DNA of 36,346 nucleotides from Bacillota bacterium (lineage in GTDB: Bacteria > Bacillota > Clostridia > Christensenellales > CAG-138): the NCBI GenBank assembly GCA_023451115.1, contig JAEXFV010000133.1:1-36346 (forward strand), in the 5' to 3' direction. The position numbers were made by a program, and so were the translations under genes. Below the pieces are notes generated by a model, which was not told where the DNA came from, did not search any database, and saw only the letters and a list, made by a program, of their open reading frames with translations. Positions 31,796-36,346 of this stretch are shown one piece after another; within the stretch, counting starts at the first letter, position 1, and each line of letters begins with the position of its first letter.

Positions 31796-32724
31796 AGATA
31801 GCGTTTTTAGGCACGCCGGATTTCGCCGTGCCTTGTTTACAGGCATTGATCGATGCGGGGCAAGAGATCGGCGTATTTACCCAGCCGGACAGGCCTCAGG
31901 GCCGGCACGCCGTGCTTACGCCGCCACCGGTAAAAAAATTGGCGCTGGAGCAGGGGTTACCCGTTTATCAATTTGAAAAAATACGCGATGCAGAGGGTGC
32001 GGCTGCTTTGCGTGCATTTGCGCCGGAGTTGATGGTGACGGCCGCTTTCGGGCAAATTCTGTCGGCAGAAAATTTATCCGTTCCCAAACATGGCTGCATC
32101 AACGTCCATGGTTCGCTGCTGCCCAAATACAGAGGGGCTGCCCCTATTCAATGGGCGATTATCCATGGAGAGCCTGTAACAGGGATCACCACCATGCTGA
32201 CGGATGTGGGATTGGACACGGGAGATATCCTGTTGCAGCGGGAAACCCCCATTGCTCTGGACGAGACGGCGGGGGAACTCTACACGCGGCTGGCTGTGCT
32301 GGGCGCACAGGTGCTGTTGGAAACCATTGGCGAGTTGCAGCAGGGGGCATTGCGCCCCATCCCGCAGCAGGAAGCGCTGGCTACCAAATGCGCTATGTTG
32401 AAAAAAGAGCATGGCAAGCTTTGCTTTACGGATTGGCCTGCCAAGCAGGTGCATGACCGGGTACGGGGGGTAAATCCCTGGCCTGGCGCCTTTGCAATGC
32501 TTCCGGATGGAAATCCATTAAAGATTTGGCGCACCCGGCTTAGGCAGGATATGGATGGCCTGGAACCCGGCGTTTGTGTCGGGGATGGGAAAACCGGATT
32601 ATTTATCGGCTGTGCGGATGGAAAGGCAGTAGAAGTGCTGGAGCTTCAGGCGCCAGGCAGTAAGCGGATGGAAGCTAAGAACTATTTGCGGGGTAAGCCT
32701 CTTGACGGGGTACGGTTGCAATGA
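31792..32724 (+). CDS. fmt: Methionyl-tRNA formyltransferase
   Basis: The ATG at 31792 overlaps the def stop and has AGGAG seven to eight bases upstream. The 310-residue protein formylates initiator Met-tRNA, the reaction that def later reverses on proteins. It shows MKIAFLGTPDFAVP, TQPDRPQGR and the formyl-transfer site SLLPKYRGAAPIQWAIIHGE, with TDVGLDTGDIL carrying the catalytic Asp. A C-terminal OB-like tRNA-binding part begins near residue 205. It overlaps rsmB by four bases. Confidence 0.96.
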   Translation: MKIAFLGTPDFAVPCLQALIDAGQEIGVFTQPDRPQGRHAVLTPPPVKKLALEQGLPVYQFEKIRDAEGAAALRAFAPELMVTAAFGQILSAENLSVPKHGCINVHGSLLPKYRGAAPIQWAIIHGEPVTGITTMLTDVGLDTGDILLQRETPIALDETAGELYTRLAVLGAQVLLETIGELQQGALRPIPQQEALATKCAMLKKEHGKLCFTDWPAKQVHDRVRGVNPWPGAFAMLPDGNPLKIWRTRLRQDMDGLEPGVCVGDGKTGLFIGCADGKAVEVLELQAPGSKRMEAKNYLRGKPLDGVRLQ

Positions 32725-34034
32725 GCCTACGCCGCGTTGCCTTAGAGGCGTTGATGGATGTGACCGATGACGGTGCGTACGCCAATCTCCGCTTAAAAGA
32801 AGCCAGACAGGCGGCGGGAACGGTAGCGGAAGGCCGTTGGATAACGGCGGCGGTGTATACCACGTTGGATCATCTGCTGTATCTGGATTATCTGTTGGGC
32901 CATTTTACCAAAGGCAGGCAAAAGCCTGCCATTCGTGGAATTTTACGCTTGGGCGCATGCCAGATATTGTATCTGCGGGTGCCGGCAGCGGCTGCCTGTA
33001 ACGAAAGCGTCAAGCTGGCCAAAGAGATTGGGAAAGGCGCGTTGAGCGGATATATCAACGGCGTACTCCGCTCTGTAGCCAGAGCCTGGGAGGAAAACAG
33101 GCTGCCTCTGCCGCCTTCAGAGCCTCCGGCGCTGCGTATGAGCATTCAGTATAGTTGGCCGCAGTGGCTGGTGGAGGAATGGATCAGCCGCTATGGAGAA
33201 GCGTTTGCGGAAGAGATGCTCAAGGCCTCGGCCCAGCCCGGCATGAGTTTACGGCCTCAGTGGCCTTACAAGCCGGAAGCGCTGGCACAATGGCTGCAGG
33301 AGCGAAAGGTGGAATACCGCCAGGGTAAATGGGATCCCAATTGCTTTTTGCTGTCCAAAGGGCTGGATGTTACCCAGGAGCCTTTGTTTCAGCAAGGAAA
33401 AGTCGCCTTGCAGGGAGAAAGCGCCATGCTGGTTTGCCGGGCTTGCGGGGTTGCCCCCGGCGACAGCGTGCTGGACGCCTGTGCTGCTCCCGGGGGAAAG
33501 ACTGCATATTTAGCCAGCCTGTGTAAAGGGGATGTCCGCTTGCAGGCATGGGAGCTTCATGCCCATCGAAAAGAGCTATTGGATAAAACGTTGGCCCGGC
33601 TGGGGGTGCGAGCGCAAACCCAAGTGCAGGACGCCGCTTGCCATTTACCCCAATGGGACGGGGCGTTCGATGTGGTGCTGCTGGACGCGCCCTGTTCAGG
33701 ATTGGGCGTATACAAACCGGACGTGCGGTATGCTAAGTCATCCGAAGGAATTGACGCCCTGGCAAACGTTCAGGAAAATTTGCTCGCCACTTGCGCCAAC
33801 TATGTGAAACCAGCAGGCGCGCTGGTATATGCAACCTGCACCATATCCTGGAGGGAAAACCAGGGGCAGATTGAGCGCTTCTTGCAAAATCATCCCCAGT
33901 TTTGCCTGGATTCGCTCACTCCTTATTTGCCTCAGGGGCTACCGGAGCTGGAACGCGGCATGGTACAGCTTTTTCCCCATCGGGATGGGGTAGAGGGCTT
34001 TTTTATTGCGAGGATGATACGATGCAAAACCTGA
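32721..34034 (+). CDS. rsmB: 16S rRNA (cytosine(967)-C(5))-methyltransferase RsmB
   Basis: The 437-residue protein has an N-terminal NusB-like RNA-binding domain (residues 1-130, with RGILRLGACQILYL) and a C-terminal SAM-dependent methyltransferase. The SAM loop is LDACAAPGGKTAYLA near 250. The two active-site cysteines are Cys325 in LDAPCSGLG and Cys373 in YATCTISWRENQ. It starts inside the fmt stop (ATGA) and overlaps rlmN by 13 bases, so two rRNA-modification genes are coupled. Confidence 0.95.
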   Translation: MSLRRVALEALMDVTDDGAYANLRLKEARQAAGTVAEGRWITAAVYTTLDHLLYLDYLLGHFTKGRQKPAIRGILRLGACQILYLRVPAAAACNESVKLAKEIGKGALSGYINGVLRSVARAWEENRLPLPPSEPPALRMSIQYSWPQWLVEEWISRYGEAFAEEMLKASAQPGMSLRPQWPYKPEALAQWLQERKVEYRQGKWDPNCFLLSKGLDVTQEPLFQQGKVALQGESAMLVCRACGVAPGDSVLDACAAPGGKTAYLASLCKGDVRLQAWELHAHRKELLDKTLARLGVRAQTQVQDAACHLPQWDGAFDVVLLDAPCSGLGVYKPDVRYAKSSEGIDALANVQENLLATCANYVKPAGALVYATCTISWRENQGQIERFLQNHPQFCLDSLTPYLPQGLPELERGMVQLFPHRDGVEGFFIARMIRCKT

Positions 34035-35089
34035 TGGATCTGTCTATAGAAGAGATCGCCGCTCTGCTGGCGCAATGGGGGGAACCCAAATTCCGGGCCA
34101 GACAGGTGGAAAGCTGGATTGATAAGGGCGTGAAACCCCTGGAAATGACTAATTTGCCCCAGGGGCTGCGGGCCCGTTTGGCCGAATTGCCCTGGGGCGG
34201 CGTGGAAATCGTGGAAAAGCGACAGTCCGCTATAGACGATACGGCAAAATATCTTTTTGCCCTGGAGGATGGCAACATCATCGAGGGCGTACTCATGCGC
34301 TACCATCATGGCAATACGCTGTGCCTGTCTACCCAGGTGGGTTGCCGAATGGGGTGTGCTTTTTGCGCCTCTACGCTGGAGGGACGGGTGCGCAATTTGA
34401 ACCATGGGGAAATGCTGGGCCAGGTATTGGCAGTGGAACGGGATGAAGCGGACAACCCGAAAAATGCCGGCCGCAACCGTGCGGTGACAAACCTGGTGCT
34501 TATGGGCAGCGGAGAGCCGCTGGATAATTTCGAACAAGTGGTACGGTTTTTGTGGCGGGTCAGCGAGGCTGGGGAAGGAAAGCCCAACATCAGCCCCCGC
34601 AATATCTCCCTTTCTACCTGTGGCCTTGTGCCGGAAATCCGGCGCCTGCCCCAAGAGGCGCCCCATATTACCCTTTGCATTTCGCTGCATGCCCATGACG
34701 ATGAAACCCGCTCCCGCTTGATGCCCATCAACAACCGGTATCCCATTGACCAGGTGTTGCAGGCAGCCAGGTTTTATCAGCAGAGTACTGGGCGCAGGAT
34801 CATCTTTGAATATGCTTTGATTGCCGGGGTAAACGACCGCAACGAAGATGTGTTGGGGCTGTCCCAACGGCTCAAAGGGATACCATGCCATGTCAACCTC
34901 ATTCCCCTTAATCCGGTGAAAGAGCGCAGCTTAAACGGCAGTTCCCGTGCCGCTGCCGCCCAGTTTGCCAGGCGTTTGGGGGAACAGGGGCTATCGGCTA
35001 CCGTCCGTCGGGAGTTGGGGACGGATATCGAAGGCGCTTGCGGCCAGCTGCGCAGGCGCGTGCTCGCGAAAGATCAGGAGGAAGGATAA
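34022..35089 (+). CDS. rlmN: 23S rRNA (adenine(2503)-C(2))-methyltransferase RlmN (radical SAM)
   Basis: The ATG at 34022 has GAGGA nine to ten bases upstream inside rsmB. The 355-residue protein carries the radical-SAM CxxxCxxC motif at Cys108, Cys112 and Cys115 (GCRMGCAFC), the SAM-binding LVLMGSGEPLDN, and the C-terminal methyl-carrier Cys near 340 (TDIEGACGQL). It methylates A2503 of 23S rRNA and some tRNAs. The Fe-S cluster links it to the isc genes functionally. In many Clostridia stp and prkC follow rlmN; here whiA follows with a one-base overlap (TAATG). Confidence 0.96.
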   Translation: MQNLMDLSIEEIAALLAQWGEPKFRARQVESWIDKGVKPLEMTNLPQGLRARLAELPWGGVEIVEKRQSAIDDTAKYLFALEDGNIIEGVLMRYHHGNTLCLSTQVGCRMGCAFCASTLEGRVRNLNHGEMLGQVLAVERDEADNPKNAGRNRAVTNLVLMGSGEPLDNFEQVVRFLWRVSEAGEGKPNISPRNISLSTCGLVPEIRRLPQEAPHITLCISLHAHDDETRSRLMPINNRYPIDQVLQAARFYQQSTGRRIIFEYALIAGVNDRNEDVLGLSQRLKGIPCHVNLIPLNPVKERSLNGSSRAAAAQFARRLGEQGLSATVRRELGTDIEGACGQLRRRVLAKDQEEG

Positions 35090-36012
35090 TGTCCTTTTCC
35101 ACTACAGTCAAAGAGGAACTGGTGCGCATTAAAAGCCGCAGGGAGCCTGTAAAGCGGGCCCAATTGGCAGCGATCACCCATGTGGCGGGGGTATTGCGGC
35201 TTGGGCGTGCTTTTGGCGTAGAATATGTAACGGAAACCCAGGATTTGGGCAAGCACATTGTGTCGTTGGCGTCAGGGTTATATGATGTGCGCGCCGAGCT
35301 TTCCCTCCGGGACACCCAGCAACGCCGGCAAAGCCTGATGGTTGCTGCTTTTTATGGGACCGGGTGTGAAAAACTGCTGTATGATGCGGGGCTGTTTTTG
35401 CGTACGACGGCAGGCGTAGAGCTGATCCAGCGGGTGCCGCAGGAGCTGCTGGCGGATGAGGAGTGCAAGCGTGCTTTTTTAAGGGGGGCTTTTTTGGGCG
35501 CGGGTTCCTGCTCTACCCCAAAACGGGCCTATCATCTGGAGATTGTGTGTCGCGGGGAACCATTTGCTCAGTTTCTGTGCCAGATGATGGAGGAATATGA
35601 TTGTGGCGCAAAGATAGTGCTCCGTAAAGAAAAACCTGTGGTATACTTAAAAGAAGGGGATCGGATTGCGGCTTTTTTAACCTTAATCGGAGCAAGCGGC
35701 GCAACGTTAGCTTTTGAGGATGTGAGGGCGGAAAAAGAGCTGCGCAATTACATTAACCGCACCAGCAACTGTGAAACCGCCAACATTGGGAAAACCGTCA
35801 ACGCGGCGGCAGAGCAGGTGGATGCGATCCGGCTGCTGCAAGAGCGTATGGGGTTAAACCGTTTGCCTCTTGTGCTGAGGGAAACGGCGGAATTGCGGTT
35901 GAATTACCCGGAGGCCAGCCTGCCAGAGCTTTGTGAACTGGCTGGCGTAAGCAAATCCTGCATCTATCACCGCCTGCAGCGCATTGTGCGCCTGGCGCGT
36001 GAGATGGAATAG
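35089..36012 (+). CDS. whiA: DNA-binding protein WhiA (sporulation/cell-division regulator family)
   Basis: The ATG at 35089 overlaps the rlmN stop and has AGGAGG seven bases upstream. The 307-residue protein has an N-terminal domain related to LAGLIDADG endonucleases (CKRAFLRGAFLGAGSCSTP, then YHLEIVC) and a C-terminal helix-turn-helix (RLNYPEASLPELCELAGVSK, then SCIYHRL). The endonuclease catalytic residues are not expected in this family. WhiA links growth, division and chromosome events in Gram-positive bacteria. The rapZ and gapR (yvcK) genes normally upstream are absent here, but a crh-like gene follows, as in Bacillus. Confidence 0.95.
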   Translation: MSFSTTVKEELVRIKSRREPVKRAQLAAITHVAGVLRLGRAFGVEYVTETQDLGKHIVSLASGLYDVRAELSLRDTQQRRQSLMVAAFYGTGCEKLLYDAGLFLRTTAGVELIQRVPQELLADEECKRAFLRGAFLGAGSCSTPKRAYHLEIVCRGEPFAQFLCQMMEEYDCGAKIVLRKEKPVVYLKEGDRIAAFLTLIGASGATLAFEDVRAEKELRNYINRTSNCETANIGKTVNAAAEQVDAIRLLQERMGLNRLPLVLRETAELRLNYPEASLPELCELAGVSKSCIYHRLQRIVRLAREME

Positions 36013-36043
36013 AAAAACATAGGCAAAAGAAAGGGGCAATGAG

Positions 36044-36304
36044 ATGATTCATAAGGTATTGACCATTCAAAACCCGGAAGGCTTGAGGGCGCGCCCGGCG
36101 GCGCAGTTTGTTCAGGTTGCCAGCTCCTTTGCTTCTCAAATGCTCATTGAAATGGGCAATAAAAAAGTCAACGCAAAGTCTGTGATGGGAGTATTATCCT
36201 TGGGGGTAGGCCCGGGGGAAAGCATCCATCTGTTTGTGACCGGGCCGGACGAGCAGGCGGCGATGGCCGCTATGCAGGAGCTGACGCAGCAAGGATCAAT
36301 GTAA
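36044..36304 (+). CDS. HPr-family protein with Arg at the His15 position (Crh-like)
   Basis: The 86-residue protein has HPr length and fold pattern. The active loop reads GLRARPA where true HPr has GLHARPA, so the phosphate-carrying His15 is Arg15 (codon AGG). The regulatory site is intact: Ser46 in NAKSVMGVLSLGV. It therefore cannot carry PTS phosphate but could be a substrate of HPr kinase and a CcpA partner, like Bacillus Crh, which has Gln15. Position after whiA matches crh in Bacillus. GGGGCAATGAG precedes the ATG at 36044. A separate true HPr should exist elsewhere if the organism has a PTS. Confidence 0.9.
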   Translation: MIHKVLTIQNPEGLRARPAAQFVQVASSFASQMLIEMGNKKVNAKSVMGVLSLGVGPGESIHLFVTGPDEQAAMAAMQELTQQGSM

Positions 36305-36307
36305 ACC

Positions 36308-36346
36308 ATGGCTTTTACCCATTTGCATGTACATACCCAGTATTCA
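36308..36346 (+). CDS. dnaE: Start of DNA polymerase III alpha subunit DnaE, cut by the window end
   Basis: Thirteen codons are present (MAFTHLHVHTQYS). The FTHLHVHTQYS start is the PHP-domain opening of DnaE-type polymerases, with the metal-binding HxH. The gene begins three bases after the crh-like stop. With so few residues, another PHP-domain protein cannot be excluded. If it is DnaE, this organism has both PolC and DnaE, as other Bacillota do. Confidence 0.7.
   Translation, partial: MAFTHLHVHTQYS

Noticed and set aside
33932..34891. A 319-codon minus-strand open frame opposite rlmN
   Set aside because: RlmN is complete on the plus strand with its CxxxCxxC motif; the opposite frame is a shadow.
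1..36346. Mobile element, prophage, defence system or CRISPR array
   Set aside because: No transposase, integrase, direct repeats, tRNA attachment site or repeat-spacer pattern was seen; gene order is housekeeping throughout.

Overview
The window is about 36.3 kb of dense, mostly plus-strand chromosomal DNA from a Bacillota (Firmicutes) bacterium, most likely of class Clostridia. The evidence is a PolC-type replicative polymerase together with the start of a DnaE-type one, a RemA/DUF370 protein, a WhiA–HPr-like pair, a yybP-ykoY riboswitch before mntP, frequent TTG starts behind strong Shine-Dalgarno (SD) sequences, and the MEP (non-mevalonate) isoprenoid genes dxr and ispG. Base composition looks moderate to slightly GC-rich. 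The genus cannot be fixed from this window. I saw no rRNA, tRNA, CRISPR array, insertion sequence, prophage or integron.

Layout. Positions 1-1839 hold the 3' part of tex. Positions 1902-2686 hold a sigma-A-type promoter, a manganese riboswitch with an overlapping terminator, and mntP. Positions 2862-3320 hold an AT-richer VOC-family gene that converges, through a bidirectional terminator, on the only minus-strand gene, a secreted 5'-nucleotidase (3484-5016). Positions 5183-7362 hold an iron-sulfur cluster operon iscR-iscS-iscU with two 25-bp palindromic operators around its promoter. A small membrane-protein gene follows (7530-7706). Positions 7757-10939 hold rpsB-tsf-pyrH-frr with a structured leader. 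A small PASTA-like gene (10936-11151) then leads into uppS-cdsA-dxr-rseP-ispG-polC, which covers envelope lipid and isoprenoid synthesis plus replication. Next come pcrA-ligA and an orphan AIR-synthase-like gene. The last block is yicC-remA-gmk-rpoZ-coaBC-priA-def-fmt-rsmB-rlmN, followed by whiA, a crh-like gene and the start of dnaE.

The genes work together as core machinery: translation (rpsB, tsf, frr, def, fmt, rsmB, rlmN), nucleotide supply (pyrH, gmk), CoA synthesis (coaBC), isoprenoid, undecaprenyl and phospholipid synthesis (dxr, ispG, uppS, cdsA), and DNA replication and repair (polC, pcrA, ligA, priA, dnaE). Many neighbours overlap by 1-20 bases or are a few bases apart, which suggests long co-transcribed units with translational coupling. 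Internal promoters are visible before frr, pcrA, yicC and def.

This is largely a housekeeping region and I found no clear new multi-gene system. The points most worth a second look are: an HPr-like protein whose phosphorylatable His15 is Arg while Ser46 is kept; a stand-alone PASTA-like protein between frr and uppS; the paired palindromes at iscR; four back-to-back hairpins between ispG and polC; a nested-stem leader before rpsB; and an AIR-synthase-like protein with no pathway partner.
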